From a virus, in the IMG/VR virus record IMGVR_UViG_3300025012_000054, positions 27,456 through 91,455 of that record: 64,000 nt of DNA, one strand, 5' to 3'. Made by a program: the position numbers and the translations under genes. Below are positions 39,044 through 48,177 of this stretch, piece by piece. Numbering within the stretch: the stretch's first letter is position 1; each line of letters opens with the position of its first letter. Below the pieces are notes generated by a model, which made no database searches, was not told the origin of the DNA, and saw only the letters and a program-made list of their open reading frames with translations.

Positions 39044-40588
39044 TTACTTAATATCTGGATGTTCCAGTTTAAGCCTTGCTATTTTTTCGTCGATATTCAT
39101 ATCCGCCCATAATTTTTCACCAGGAACCACAACGGGAGGAGGTGTAGGTAAAGGAATTTTCAGCATATAACCGCTGTAATTACTTACCCACCTATCAAGA
39201 GTTGCGTCTATCTTCCACCAGCCTGTGACAACATCTACTTTATAAACACTGACGGTTTGGTTCAACACAAGGTCGCCCATGTCGGCGTAGTGAATGCCTG
39301 CACCTGCACGAATATTTAAACTGCTAACAAGGCATTTGCCATGGAACAGCACAACCGGTGTAGGAACGGATTGCCAGCCCACGAGATAGGGCATGGGGTC
39401 AATCGCTCCAAGGTATCCACCAGGCGTATTAGATCCACCACTAGTAGGACGGATTTCAAAATGCAAGTGTGCCCCAGTGGAGAACCCGCATCCAGGATCA
39501 TTGGTGGCACCACCGCTTAAACCAATTTCTTGTTTGGCTTTAACAATGTCGCCAACAGCACATCCTAACTTAGAAAGATGCCCGTATATCAAAATACCGT
39601 CTTTTGTTTGAATTCTAACGTGCCTGCCATAACCGGTTTGACCCTGTAGCATATCCGCACGTATGACTTCTCCGTCTTGAGCCGCATACAGTTTTGTACC
39701 GACAGGACAAGCCCAATCAACGCCGTTATGCCCCTGACTTGCTGGATACCAGTTGGGATTTTCGCCAAACTTTTGGCTAATCCTAATGCCTTCTGGCAGA
39801 GGATAATATAAAATCATCTTTGCTCCTTCTTTTAATTTGTCCCAAGTTATAACTGGGTTTACTTCTATATTCAAATCTAATTCCGATAATCTCGTCTTAG
39901 CGACGTCGGAATATACACCTTTTGCCTTGAACCTGTCACCACTGAATTGGAAAAACACCACCTTATCTAAAGGATAATTTAGTGGCAGCGTAGGTATTTT
40001 CTTACCAACGGGAGCTATGGTTTCAAGATATTCCCACGTCTTCTCTCCTGCCGTTATTCCCTGTACCAACGTATAATCCGACCAATGTGTATATTTATCC
40101 CGCAGATATTCAAACCCTTGAGGACAATATGCTTGCAAAAACCAATTGGCTGTATATACGACGATATTATAAGGAGAATTTTTTTCCACGTATTCATATA
40201 CTGTTTTGAAATGTGTAAAGATTTTATCCGCTGAAACCCTTGGAACTTGTGATTGGCTGATTTGTTTATTATTCCATTGCTGCCACTTATCCCAATCCGC
40301 CCACCAATGTTCCCAATCCAGTTCGATAAAAGCAATATCTTTTCCTTTTATGGCGTCCAAAAAAAACCGTGCTTGTTGCGTGGCATCATAAATTGGATCA
40401 ACCCAAAAAAAAGGAGCTATTGAAAAATGATTGGCTACACCTCCGGCATAATGTTCTTCAAACTTATCATCTTTGAAAAGACTGCCACTGGCAGCCTTTA
40501 AAATCATTTTATTCTGCCCCTTGGTTTTCAGATAGGCAAAATCGATATATTGCTGATAATGACTATTATCCTGAAAAAGAATACTCAT
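39044..40588 (-). CDS. Endolysin with GH25, M23 and SH3 domains
   Basis: 514 residues. Residues 1-200 are a GH25 muramidase-like domain (LKAASGSLF, IAFIELDWEHWW with the acidic catalytic residues). Residues about 280-390 are an M23 (LytM) zinc endopeptidase (GHNGVDWACP, YGHLSKLG, GAHLHFEI). An SH3-like wall-binding domain follows (VSSLNIRAGAG, RWVSNYSGYML), then a C-terminal tail. It would cut both glycan and peptide bonds of peptidoglycan, suggesting a Gram-positive host. Last gene of the late operon. Confidence 0.88.
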   Translation of the reverse strand: MSILFQDNSHYQQYIDFAYLKTKGQNKMILKAASGSLFKDDKFEEHYAGGVANHFSIAPFFWVDPIYDATQQARFFLDAIKGKDIAFIELDWEHWWADWDKWQQWNNKQISQSQVPRVSADKIFTHFKTVYEYVEKNSPYNIVVYTANWFLQAYCPQGFEYLRDKYTHWSDYTLVQGITAGEKTWEYLETIAPVGKKIPTLPLNYPLDKVVFFQFSGDRFKAKGVYSDVAKTRLSELDLNIEVNPVITWDKLKEGAKMILYYPLPEGIRISQKFGENPNWYPASQGHNGVDWACPVGTKLYAAQDGEVIRADMLQGQTGYGRHVRIQTKDGILIYGHLSKLGCAVGDIVKAKQEIGLSGGATNDPGCGFSTGAHLHFEIRPTSGGSNTPGGYLGAIDPMPYLVGWQSVPTPVVLFHGKCLVSSLNIRAGAGIHYADMGDLVLNQTVSVYKVDVVTGWWKIDATLDRWVSNYSGYMLKIPLPTPPPVVVPGEKLWADMNIDEKIARLKLEHPDIK

Positions 40589-40619
40589 TGACTTCCTTTC
40601 GATATTTTGTATGGCACAT

Positions 40620-40660
40620 CTTGGTTAAAACCAAGGGTAGCCCACACAGGTACTACCCTT
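40620..40660 (-). terminator. Hairpins upstream of the lysin gene
   Basis: On the minus strand AAGGGTAG and CTACCCTT (40660-40653 and 40640-40633) form an 8-bp stem with a 12-nt loop, followed by GGTTTT, and CTTGGTTTTAACCAAG (40635-40620) is a second palindrome. May attenuate transcription into the lysin gene or stabilise the transcript end. Confidence 0.55.
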
Positions 40661-40667
40661 TTACCAC

Positions 40668-40685
40668 ATGAAATTACTCTTTTAT
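40668..40685 (-). repeat. Copy of the intergenic palindrome in the late operon
   Basis: ATGAAA-ttactc-TTTTAT on the plus strand; on the minus strand ATAAAA-gagtaa-TTTCAT, just after the stop of the gene at 40692. The only clear copy in the leftward arm, and not followed by a ribosome site. Confidence 0.7.
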
Positions 40686-40691
40686 TATGTT

Positions 40692-41312
40692 CTAGAAAAA
40701 CCACATCGGAACTAGTTCACTAGTCATTGTTATCGCCTGTCCTTCTGCGGGTCTAAGGACTATTCCGACGCCGGAACTATCTACTGTTCCGCCAAAGTTA
40801 AAAAGAACGTCTACCGACGTATCTGTAGATATATCATAACCTGATCCAAATTTATTATTGTTGGTGTAGATTAGCGAGCCACTTGTTACGGTGATGTTCC
40901 CCACATCGAATCGCAAACCCGCGCAAGCAAATAGATAATCTCCGCTTAGTACGCCGCTCGCACTGACGCTGTTGTTTGCTCCTGATCCGTCAGTCGTATC
41001 GTATGCGATGACCCCCGCGCCAGTATTTACGCCACTCAGGGCTACTCCTAACGCTACATAACCTCCATTTTGATTCATGGTTATATTGTATGTTCCTTCA
41101 TCTGGATTCATTAGCAGCCATATAGAGGCATAGTCTGTTGCGCCATTATAAGCAACGGCTTGCACAAAAGAAGCGCTGTTAAAAGTAATAGATGTGGGCT
41201 TTGTCAAATTAGCCCCAGCTACCATCAGCAATAGTGCTCTATTTTCTCCAGAAGTTGTTATATTGACAGTTGTGTCTACATCAACATTGGTGCCAGTAGT
41301 TATTATTGCCAT
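40692..41312 (-). CDS. Phage structural protein, probably fibre or baseplate associated
   Basis: 206 residues of Thr/Ser/Gly/Asn-rich beta-structure (VDTTVNITTSGENRALLLMV, YVALGVALSGVNTGAGVIAY). Composition and position between the tail-tip genes and lysin suggest a tail fibre or receptor-binding component. No specific domain recognised. Confidence 0.65.
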   Translation of the reverse strand: MAIITTGTNVDVDTTVNITTSGENRALLLMVAGANLTKPTSITFNSASFVQAVAYNGATDYASIWLLMNPDEGTYNITMNQNGGYVALGVALSGVNTGAGVIAYDTTDGSGANNSVSASGVLSGDYLFACAGLRFDVGNITVTSGSLIYTNNNKFGSGYDISTDTSVDVLFNFGGTVDSSGVGIVLRPAEGQAITMTSELVPMWFF

Positions 41313-41323
41313 AGTCTATCTCC

Positions 41324-42079
41324 TCACGGTAAGTTCTGGAAAGTTAGACCAATAGATGAGCCTTTGACCCCCGTACCACATAGGGATGAACCCGAACTCA
41401 TTGCCCAAATCTTCCATCCGCTATATACAGTTTGATAGGATGTATCTATAACCGCAGAAACACTTCCTGTTCCGCTGCCATTGTAAAAACTTCCTTCACC
41501 TATCACCGGATTGACGGTCAACATGGTCTGACTAGCACTAGCCGATTGTTCCGCACTAGATTTTACCGAAAATGCAGGGCTTCCACTCGTGCTCGAAGCA
41601 CTGCAATAAGCGTCTACGGCAATAAGTTTCCAGCCATTCATGCTCCCCGGAATTGGAACATAATTGCTTTCCGTTCCAACCAAAGAGGCGCTGGCATTCA
41701 AAGGGATAATTACAGTTCTTTTTCCGTAATCACTAGACGCCAAGGCGCTTGCGGATATCACCAAGGTGTCAGAAGATCCAGATGTAACGTGGGCAGATGT
41801 GGCATAATTTAAATCCATCCTGACGGCTGACGCGCTGCTGTCTTGAACCAGAGTATTGCCACTTCCAGAAGTTATCATCCACTCGTTAGTCAAAGTGGAA
41901 TTCAAGGCTAGTACGACATAACTTCCTGATTTTATCGCTCCAGCAAAAGTATCTATTTTTTGCAGATTAGATGTTGCGCTAGAACCCGAAGACACATCGA
42001 CATATTCTGAAAACACCGTGCTGGCATTTGTTACAGTGCTATAAGTTGTTAAACCCAAGTTAGTTGTAGATGTTGTCAT
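41324..42079 (-). CDS. Tail fibre-like protein (shared N-terminus, variable C-terminus)
   Basis: 251 residues. The first 50 residues (TNLGLTTYSTVTNASTVF...NLQKIDTFAG) are nearly the same as in the protein encoded at 42110, while the rest differs. Such shared attachment modules with different C-terminal domains are usual in tail fibres. Ser/Thr-rich. Confidence 0.68.
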   Translation of the reverse strand: MTTSTTNLGLTTYSTVTNASTVFSEYVDVSSGSSATSNLQKIDTFAGAIKSGSYVVLALNSTLTNEWMITSGSGNTLVQDSSASAVRMDLNYATSAHVTSGSSDTLVISASALASSDYGKRTVIIPLNASASLVGTESNYVPIPGSMNGWKLIAVDAYCSASSTSGSPAFSVKSSAEQSASASQTMLTVNPVIGEGSFYNGSGTGSVSAVIDTSYQTVYSGWKIWAMSSGSSLCGTGVKGSSIGLTFQNLP

Positions 42080-42109
42080 TTGTTATTCCTTTTGTAGTTG
42101 ATATTCGTG

Positions 42110-42685
42110 TTATTCATATCCCCACTCCAATACTATTTGTAAGCCCTGTGCTCTCGTAACGGATTCAGTTACGGCATATATCTTTATCTGATCGTCTGTG
42201 CTGACGTCATCATAATCTGTGTCTACTGTGCCAACGGTTCCCGCAACATCTCCACTGGCGATACTAATCGCTGTGCTCAAGGCGTCATTACTGGAATACT
42301 GTGTCATATTCCTGACTTGAATCGTTGTGGCATTAGTTGTACCGGCGGTATTTACAAACCCCTGTGCTCGTTTTAAAACCATTCCGTTGATTTCCGATGG
42401 TGCGCGGAAGTAAAAAATACCGCTGCTGGTATCTACATCTGTGGTAGATCCTACGATTTGAATAACCGCGGAGTGATTGTTGCTGGTTTTGGTTTCAACC
42501 GCAACAAGACTGGCGCTGATATCTGTAAGGCTGGCACTGGTGTTTCCGGCGAAGGCGTCAATAATAGATAGATTGGATGTGACAACGCTTCCAGATACCT
42601 GGTCGATATAATCATAAATCAGCACCGATGACGCATCTGTTATTGTACTATATGTAGTTAGTCCTAAATTAGTTGTTGTTCCCAT
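42110..42685 (-). CDS. Tail fibre-like protein (paralogous N-terminus)
   Basis: 191 residues. Begins MGTTTNLGLTTYSTITDASS and NLSIIDAFAG, sharing the module of 41324-42079; the C-terminal half is different (FYFRAPSEINGMVLKRAQGF). Probably both attach to the same tail-tip site. Confidence 0.68.
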   Translation of the reverse strand: MGTTTNLGLTTYSTITDASSVLIYDYIDQVSGSVVTSNLSIIDAFAGNTSASLTDISASLVAVETKTSNNHSAVIQIVGSTTDVDTSSGIFYFRAPSEINGMVLKRAQGFVNTAGTTNATTIQVRNMTQYSSNDALSTAISIASGDVAGTVGTVDTDYDDVSTDDQIKIYAVTESVTRAQGLQIVLEWGYE

Positions 42686-42698
42686 TTATATCACTCCT

Positions 42699-43067
42699 TT
42701 ATGTACCTATTTGGGGAATGAATGTCATAAGCCCCTGTCCCATGCGAAATTCGTAACCGGGATTGCTCACAATTACGGGCTGATGCACATATTTTCCGCT
42801 GAGTCCACTGGTATCGGTGCTGTACAAATAAACAATGAATCTGTTTTTCGCCACCACGTCGGTTTGAAACACTCCCGATTTTGTCAGGGTTACGGAACTA
42901 GGCTGTCCGTATGGGCACAACAACCACGTGTAAGTAAAGCTACTGATATCCACGGCGTTGCCATCGGCATCAAATACGTCAAATGGTAATTCCAGATATG
43001 TTCCGGCGATATAAGATTGCTCCAGCAATGAATTTATTGAAAGATTGGCAAATGTACTTGTTGTCAT
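42699..43067 (-). CDS. Small virion protein, paralog of 43454-43807
   Basis: 122 residues of predicted beta structure. SYIAGTYLELPFDVFDADGN, YTWLLCPYGQPSSVTLTKSG and GYEFRMGQGLMTFIPQIG correspond to segments in the protein at 43454. Probably a receptor-binding or baseplate upper component. Confidence 0.65.
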   Translation of the reverse strand: MTTSTFANLSINSLLEQSYIAGTYLELPFDVFDADGNAVDISSFTYTWLLCPYGQPSSVTLTKSGVFQTDVVAKNRFIVYLYSTDTSGLSGKYVHQPVIVSNPGYEFRMGQGLMTFIPQIGT

Positions 43068-43100
43068 TTATTCTCCTTTGAGATTTTTTCACATCGTCGG

Positions 43101-43454
43101 TTATCCCACATACATCACCGACAATTCATTCAATGTTTCTGGAGCCATTTCGCCCAAAGTTGAAGCGCTGTGATTTCCAAGTGTTAGTCCCAGATAATAA
43201 TTAGATACGGTGATTTCATTATATTCATCCACACCCGTAGACAGATGTGAGTTGTTGTTAAGCGTGAGACTAAAAACGTAAGGGGGATTATGATAATCTG
43301 CACTTACGCCCACGTCTTCAAGACTTGAAGCCGAAACATCGGAGATATAAGATCCTGAAAACAACGACAGGTAGGCTCCGCTCTGATACGCATATAATGT
43401 CAATCGCATAGGACTGGCAGAAGTAACATAGGTAAGACTGATTGCTGTTGTCAT
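43101..43454 (-). CDS. Small virion protein of unknown function
   Basis: 117 residues, beta-rich (ISLTYVTSASPMRLTLYAYQ, HLSTGVDEYNEITVSNYYLG). Overlaps the neighbouring gene by one base. Part of the tail-tip block. Confidence 0.6.
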   Translation of the reverse strand: MTTAISLTYVTSASPMRLTLYAYQSGAYLSLFSGSYISDVSASSLEDVGVSADYHNPPYVFSLTLNNNSHLSTGVDEYNEITVSNYYLGLTLGNHSASTLGEMAPETLNELSVMYVG

Positions 43455-43807
43455 TACGTCCTCCCTATTGCCGCGGTTATATTAACAACACCCTGTCCGA
43501 GTTCGTAGTTATATCCGCTGACACCTGTTAAAAGAGTTGCCCTTTGCATATATTTTCCCGCTAAATTAATAGTATCGGTACTCAGTAATGGTATAAGCGC
43601 GTATCCGCTGCAACAATCAACAGACTTAGACAACACGATATATTCTGGGCGATTATAAGGATAGAGTACCCAAGATACGGATACCGTAGAAACATCTATA
43701 ACCGCACATGCGGAAGTAAACAGATAAAAGTAGAGTTCCTTATATGAACCGGCGATAAAATCAACTTCGGCGAGGCTGTTAACCACGACTCTGGTAAAAG
43801 TATTCAT
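43454..43807 (-). CDS. Small virion protein, paralog of 42699-43067
   Basis: 117 residues. DFIAGSYKELYFYLFTSACA, VSWVLYPYNRPEYIVLSKSV and NYELGQGVVNITAAIGRT follow the same plan as the paralog, with extra Cys residues. Tail-tip associated by position. Confidence 0.65.
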   Translation of the reverse strand: MNTFTRVVVNSLAEVDFIAGSYKELYFYLFTSACAVIDVSTVSVSWVLYPYNRPEYIVLSKSVDCCSGYALIPLLSTDTINLAGKYMQRATLLTGVSGYNYELGQGVVNITAAIGRT

Positions 43808-43824
43808 AATTTATGCCATCCCTT

Positions 43825-45954
43825 CTAGTTGATTAGATATTGCCCGTTGATATATATTTTGGTGGTAGCCGCACCCAAGGTGCTTGCAACTACTGCCGCC
43901 AGACCCGTAGCCGTTCCTTCTTTATACAAATTCATGACGTTGCTGTTATTTGCCAGAACGCCACAAACGGCATAATATCCGGCTCCAAGCGTGATGTTTT
44001 CATATGTAACTCTAAGGGTGGAAGATAAATTCGCAAGATCTTTATGAAGAACCGGCATCATTACAGCCACGCCATTAGTTGTTGTTCCACTGACTCCGCT
44101 CAAAGACAGCGATAATTCAAAGAATAAAAATCTGCCGATGATACCATATCTTCCCACCTGATAGTTGTAGGTAAAAGTAGCACCTGTGGAAACCAGATAT
44201 GGCGTAAAAGCAGTAGGTGGCAAATACATGGCACCGACATCCGCTATAGCCGTACCCGTAAGACTGGAGAAAACAGCGAGGTTGCTGCTGCCGGAGGTAC
44301 TCGTGGATACCACGATATTATTTCCTACCCCAATTACGGTATTATAAGAACTGCTAACAGAATTCCATTTTTGAGAATTAAATTTTGTCGTAATTCCCGC
44401 ATCTATGGTTTCACCCTGCATATCGCTATATTGGAACTGACTATCATCCAGTCTCAGGCGGTTACTAAGCAGTAGTTGAAATTGTGTGGGATCGTCGTAA
44501 CTAAAATCTATGCCTAAAAGTGCCGCCACGGTGGAAACCGTAGGACTCAATTCAACCGTTATTGTGCAGCCCAAAGATATCTGCGCAATAAATGGTTCAA
44601 AATCTTTGATAAAAAGAAAATTAGCTGCATCTATTTCAAAACTATATCGGGGTTGAGAAAGTTTTACCAAAACAGTTTCTGCGAGATCATAGAGTTCCTG
44701 TGAAACATTTTGCACGTCTACCTCTGTCATCAAACTGGTTTGAATAAATGTGGTGTTGGTATACGTGCTTCCTATTATAAAGTTATTCAGACTCGTTAGC
44801 TGTGACGCGGTGAAATTATTTTCGAACAGCAAGCTGGTGTTAATAGCAGATAGTTGTGCACTGATACCGGCGATAATTCCTTCTTCTGTACTGATTTCCA
44901 CCTCTTTATCAACAATCTCTGCTTCCACTACGACGATGCTGCCACTGATTTCCGTGATATCCAAGCCCTGTTGAACCCTTGCATCTTTTACCACGACAAG
45001 TGCTGAAAGTTGTCCCTCCAGTGTTACCAAGTCGGAATTCAGGGTAATAAGTGCAGCGTTTTCTATACGCAGACCCGTTAATAGGTTCGCATATATAGGC
45101 TGTTGCTCCTCCACACTGGCTTCCCAGACATCGAGGGCATCAATTAGAGATTGTTGCATCCACGCGGTATCTTTATAATAATCGAAATTATATATCGTAT
45201 TTGTACCAATGGGATTAACTAGGTTGATAGCCATGTCTTCACCACCTAAAACATTTAATGCCGTTACTAATTCATTAGTGGATTCATCCTTGGTGAAGCT
45301 ATTCATAAGGTTGTCAAATGATATAAAGACATCCGTTGGGACTGTGGCATTATCTACTGTTTTCGCCGTTATGGTTTTATTGATGGTATCAAATACAAAT
45401 ATGCATTGAAACGTCTGACTGACATCATTTATCATGAAGTCATATAGGGTTTTATCCGTTACGTCAAAACTACGAGTGACGTTCTTCAATGCGGCGTCTA
45501 CACCGGCAAGCGTCCATCCGGGAATGTAAGCCATGAGTTCCGACATAAGGTTTTTAGTCGAAACTCCTGAACCGCTGAGGATGTTATTAAATGTATATGT
45601 GCCGCTGAATAAACTCAACTTCTTATAGGATAATATGACTTCCATGGATTGACACGTTATTTTCTTCTGTTCCACACCACCATTATTTTCTATTTTTACA
45701 TCGGTTATCATAAAATTAGCTACGCCGTCGACAAAAACAAGGCGACGATATTCGAGGCTGTCGTAATAATCGCTGTTTACTCCGTCTACTTGGGATGGAG
45801 CGGTAAAGGTTAGAGTAGAAAGGGTGTTATAACGTAATTCCAGGTTTCTGTCAAAAATAGTACCGAGATTATACAACACCGTCTCATCGGGATTGCATAA
45901 GGTAAAAACAGGAGTCTCTACCTGATTGTAGACATCAAATGATGTAATTGCCAT
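43825..45954 (-). CDS. Tail-tip / Tal-like protein
   Basis: 709 residues from ATG 45954, chosen because the earlier in-frame ATG lies inside the previous gene and GGAGTGGGGG precedes this one. The N-terminal 350 residues (VYNQVETPVFTLCNPDETVL, VDGVANFMITDVKIENNGGV) match the minor structural protein family that follows the distal tail protein in siphoviruses. A coiled-coil segment near residues 300-380 and a beta-rich C-terminal domain complete it. Forms the tail tip and fibre base. Confidence 0.8.
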   Translation of the reverse strand: MAITSFDVYNQVETPVFTLCNPDETVLYNLGTIFDRNLELRYNTLSTLTFTAPSQVDGVNSDYYDSLEYRRLVFVDGVANFMITDVKIENNGGVEQKKITCQSMEVILSYKKLSLFSGTYTFNNILSGSGVSTKNLMSELMAYIPGWTLAGVDAALKNVTRSFDVTDKTLYDFMINDVSQTFQCIFVFDTINKTITAKTVDNATVPTDVFISFDNLMNSFTKDESTNELVTALNVLGGEDMAINLVNPIGTNTIYNFDYYKDTAWMQQSLIDALDVWEASVEEQQPIYANLLTGLRIENAALITLNSDLVTLEGQLSALVVVKDARVQQGLDITEISGSIVVVEAEIVDKEVEISTEEGIIAGISAQLSAINTSLLFENNFTASQLTSLNNFIIGSTYTNTTFIQTSLMTEVDVQNVSQELYDLAETVLVKLSQPRYSFEIDAANFLFIKDFEPFIAQISLGCTITVELSPTVSTVAALLGIDFSYDDPTQFQLLLSNRLRLDDSQFQYSDMQGETIDAGITTKFNSQKWNSVSSSYNTVIGVGNNIVVSTSTSGSSNLAVFSSLTGTAIADVGAMYLPPTAFTPYLVSTGATFTYNYQVGRYGIIGRFLFFELSLSLSGVSGTTTNGVAVMMPVLHKDLANLSSTLRVTYENITLGAGYYAVCGVLANNSNVMNLYKEGTATGLAAVVASTLGAATTKIYINGQYLIN

Positions 45955-45958
45955 GTTG

Positions 45959-46762
45959 TTATACCCCCACTCCACTAGCAAACACCGCATCTAAGGTGAA
46001 TTCGGTAAAATATCCGCTTAGTGTTAAAACATTAAGTCCCTGTACGGTTCTAAAAAATTTCTGATTGAATTTATTCATACGCAGTGCCGATGTGCTTGAT
46101 GTGATAATTCCTTTGTCGTTGTCTACTACTATTTGTTCCAATGGCGTCAGTCCACTAAATCGGAATTCCCGGTTGTTGTCGTTGGCGTTAATCAGCGAGA
46201 AATAATTCGTGCTGCTGCCACTGGTATCCACGGTAAAAGTAATTACGGGGTGATTATATCCCCCATATGAACTCGCGTTGAAATAATCAAATGTTTCCGT
46301 ATGCAAGCCGTTGGAATACGTTTTAGTCAAAGTAGGGGGATAAGTTATTGCCCAAGGTCTATCACATTTAGCATGTAGAGTCAGGGCATAGTTTAAATTA
46401 CCAATATATTGATGCGTTGATCGTGATAATATCACATTATATACGACATCTGCGATATCACCTTGTACGATTCTAAGTGGTAAATATGTTGATTTTCCCA
46501 GCAACCAGGTTTCAATAGCGTGGCGACTATTTCCGTCGATATGAGAAAAACTACCTACGGTGAAATCAAATTCAAGTGAACTCTGATAATATCTGCCGTA
46601 AAAATACGGTGATTCCCTACGATATAGCCATTGTTCATAAATACTGACGTCTCCGCCAGCACTGCTACCGATAAGACCAGAGGCATCAAAATTGAAGATT
46701 CTCAAATCATAGAGTTCGCTGGGAACGCCATTGAAGACAAAACTATCTCCGTAAAAACTCAT
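45959..46762 (-). CDS. Distal tail protein (Dit-like)
   Basis: 267 residues. SFVFNGVPSELYDLRIFNFD at the N-terminus, the central hydrophobic LEFDFTVGSFSHIDGNSRHA and IETWLLGKSTYLPLRIVQGD are the usual Dit layout, with a C-terminal galectin-like beta domain. It joins tail tube and tip as a hexameric ring. Directly upstream of the tip protein. Confidence 0.82.
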   Translation of the reverse strand: MSFYGDSFVFNGVPSELYDLRIFNFDASGLIGSSAGGDVSIYEQWLYRRESPYFYGRYYQSSLEFDFTVGSFSHIDGNSRHAIETWLLGKSTYLPLRIVQGDIADVVYNVILSRSTHQYIGNLNYALTLHAKCDRPWAITYPPTLTKTYSNGLHTETFDYFNASSYGGYNHPVITFTVDTSGSSTNYFSLINANDNNREFRFSGLTPLEQIVVDNDKGIITSSTSALRMNKFNQKFFRTVQGLNVLTLSGYFTEFTLDAVFASGVGV

Positions 46763-46780
46763 TATTGTTTTCCTCCGTTC

Positions 46781-47206
46781 TTATGTTTTCATGATATAAT
46801 ATAGTTTAACATAGGGTGGCACATTTGTTGCAGATTGTGAAGCCCCTACGGTATGCGCGTGTTCGCCACCAGTAGCAGCAGTACCGCTATATGAATGACT
46901 ATGGGGTGCGGACTTTCTGTAACTACCACTATCTCCAGATCCCGCAAGTGACCCACCTGTCTGACTATTGGTGTTGCCACTGAAACCATGGCTGTGGCCA
47001 CCACCACTCGCTAAAGAAGGAGCAGAAGAATGACTATGGACATTGCTGCCCGAAGTCGTGTTGACTTCGCCGTCACTGCTGGCTCCCATAACAAAATGGG
47101 AACGCAAATCCGGTGCGTCGTTACTGCCATCGCATAAAACCCATCCGATGGGAATACCTGCGGATGCACCGTACCAAATTGTAATTACACCTGTTGGAGT
47201 AGCCAT
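46781..47206 (-). CDS. Tail collar-domain protein, copy 1
   Basis: 141 residues. GVITIWYGASAGIPIGWVLCDGSNDAPDLR is the phage tail collar motif, followed by HSH repeats (NVHSHSSAP, GGHSHGFSG, APHSHSYSG, EHAHTVGA) that can chelate metal as in short tail fibres. One of three tandem paralogs. Confidence 0.85.
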   Translation of the reverse strand: MATPTGVITIWYGASAGIPIGWVLCDGSNDAPDLRSHFVMGASSDGEVNTTSGSNVHSHSSAPSLASGGGHSHGFSGNTNSQTGGSLAGSGDSGSYRKSAPHSHSYSGTAATGGEHAHTVGASQSATNVPPYVKLYYIMKT

Positions 47207-47613
47207 TATGCCACCTTCATTATATAATATAAAAGCATGTACGGCGGCAGAGCCGTTGCAGAAGACAGGCTCGTAGAATGACTATGGGCGCCTGCGTCAG
47301 AAATATTTGCTGAGGCTCCATGACTATGGAGACCTGCGGCATATGTAATAGCACCGCCTATCGTGCTTATTCCGGTATCTGTTCCTATGCTTACTGTGGC
47401 GCTGTGCCCGTGATTACTAACGGTTGAGGATGTTGCACCTACGTGTGTGTGAGCGGTGCTACTAGCCGAAGTCGGCGTATCGCCGTCATCATATCTGCCG
47501 TAAACAAAATACCCTCGTAAATCCGGGGTGCCGTTGCTGCCATTACATAATTGCCAGTTCTCAGGAATGCTACTGCCCTGCCAAACCATGATTTGTCCTA
47601 TCGCTACTGTCAT
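47206..47613 (-). CDS. Tail collar-domain protein, copy 2
   Basis: 135 residues, same plan: IGQIMVWQGSSIPENWQLCNGSNGTPDLRG and HTHVGA, NHGHSATV, LHSHGAS, AHSHSTS. Starts within the overlap with the next copy. Divergent from its neighbours over much of the His-rich part. Confidence 0.85.
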   Translation of the reverse strand: MTVAIGQIMVWQGSSIPENWQLCNGSNGTPDLRGYFVYGRYDDGDTPTSASSTAHTHVGATSSTVSNHGHSATVSIGTDTGISTIGGAITYAAGLHSHGASANISDAGAHSHSTSLSSATALPPYMLLYYIMKVA

Positions 47614-48080
47614 GACATCCTCTTTATCCAGTACAACAACTTGTGAAATGGCAGGGATGATGCCAGCGCGGAGACGCCCGAAGACGTGTGACTATGCCCT
47701 CCGGCACTACTCGTTGTGCCATTATTAACCGTATGTCCATGACCTGTATTCGCATATGGTGTTCCTCCCGTCACAAAAAACCCAACGTTTTGTTCTCCAT
47801 TTGCACTCACAGAAATGCTATAACTATGACTGTGATCACTAACCGCACCAGAATTTGCGCCGGAGTGCAGATGTGTGGCGCTACCAGCAGTTGTTAGAAG
47901 TTCACCAGATGTTGCCGCACCTCTTACAAATCTGCCTCTGAGATCAGGTGTTCCGCCGCTGCCATTACATAATTGATATCCTGAAGGCACGGCGCTTGCG
48001 CTACCATACCATAGCACAATGGCACCAACTAAAACACCTGTGTTTAAATTTTGATCACCGGTATTATTTATAACTATCAT
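47610..48080 (-). CDS. Tail collar-domain protein, copy 3
   Basis: 156 residues. VGAIVLWYGSASAVPSGYQLCNGSGGTPDLRG, then ATHLHSGAN, DHSHSYSI, GHGHTVNN, GHSHTSS. The gene follows the tape measure gene. The last copy in transcription order is at 46781. Confidence 0.85.
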   Translation of the reverse strand: MIVINNTGDQNLNTGVLVGAIVLWYGSASAVPSGYQLCNGSGGTPDLRGRFVRGAATSGELLTTAGSATHLHSGANSGAVSDHSHSYSISVSANGEQNVGFFVTGGTPYANTGHGHTVNNGTTSSAGGHSHTSSGVSALASSLPFHKLLYWIKRMS

Positions 48081-48144
48081 ATTGTCGTCACCATATTATC
48101 GCTGCCTTTCATTTAAAATTCCGCCGAAGTTGTTATAAGTAAAA

Positions 48145-48170
48145 GGGGCTGGAAATAAAATTCCAACCCC
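48145..48170 (-). terminator. Terminator after the tape measure gene
   Basis: On the minus strand GGGG-t-TGGAA, loop ttttat, TTCCA-g-CCCC followed by TTTTACTT. Would reduce transcription from the tail-body genes into the fibre block. Confidence 0.75.
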
Positions 48171-48177
48171 ATAAATA

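Noticed and set aside
40661-40685. ATGTGGTAAAAG on the minus strand resembling the extended -10
   Set aside because: No -35 sequence at 17 bp.
46781-48080. Collar genes as one gene broken by frameshifts
   Set aside because: Each copy has its own start, ribosome site in at least two cases and a full collar core, so they are separate paralogs.
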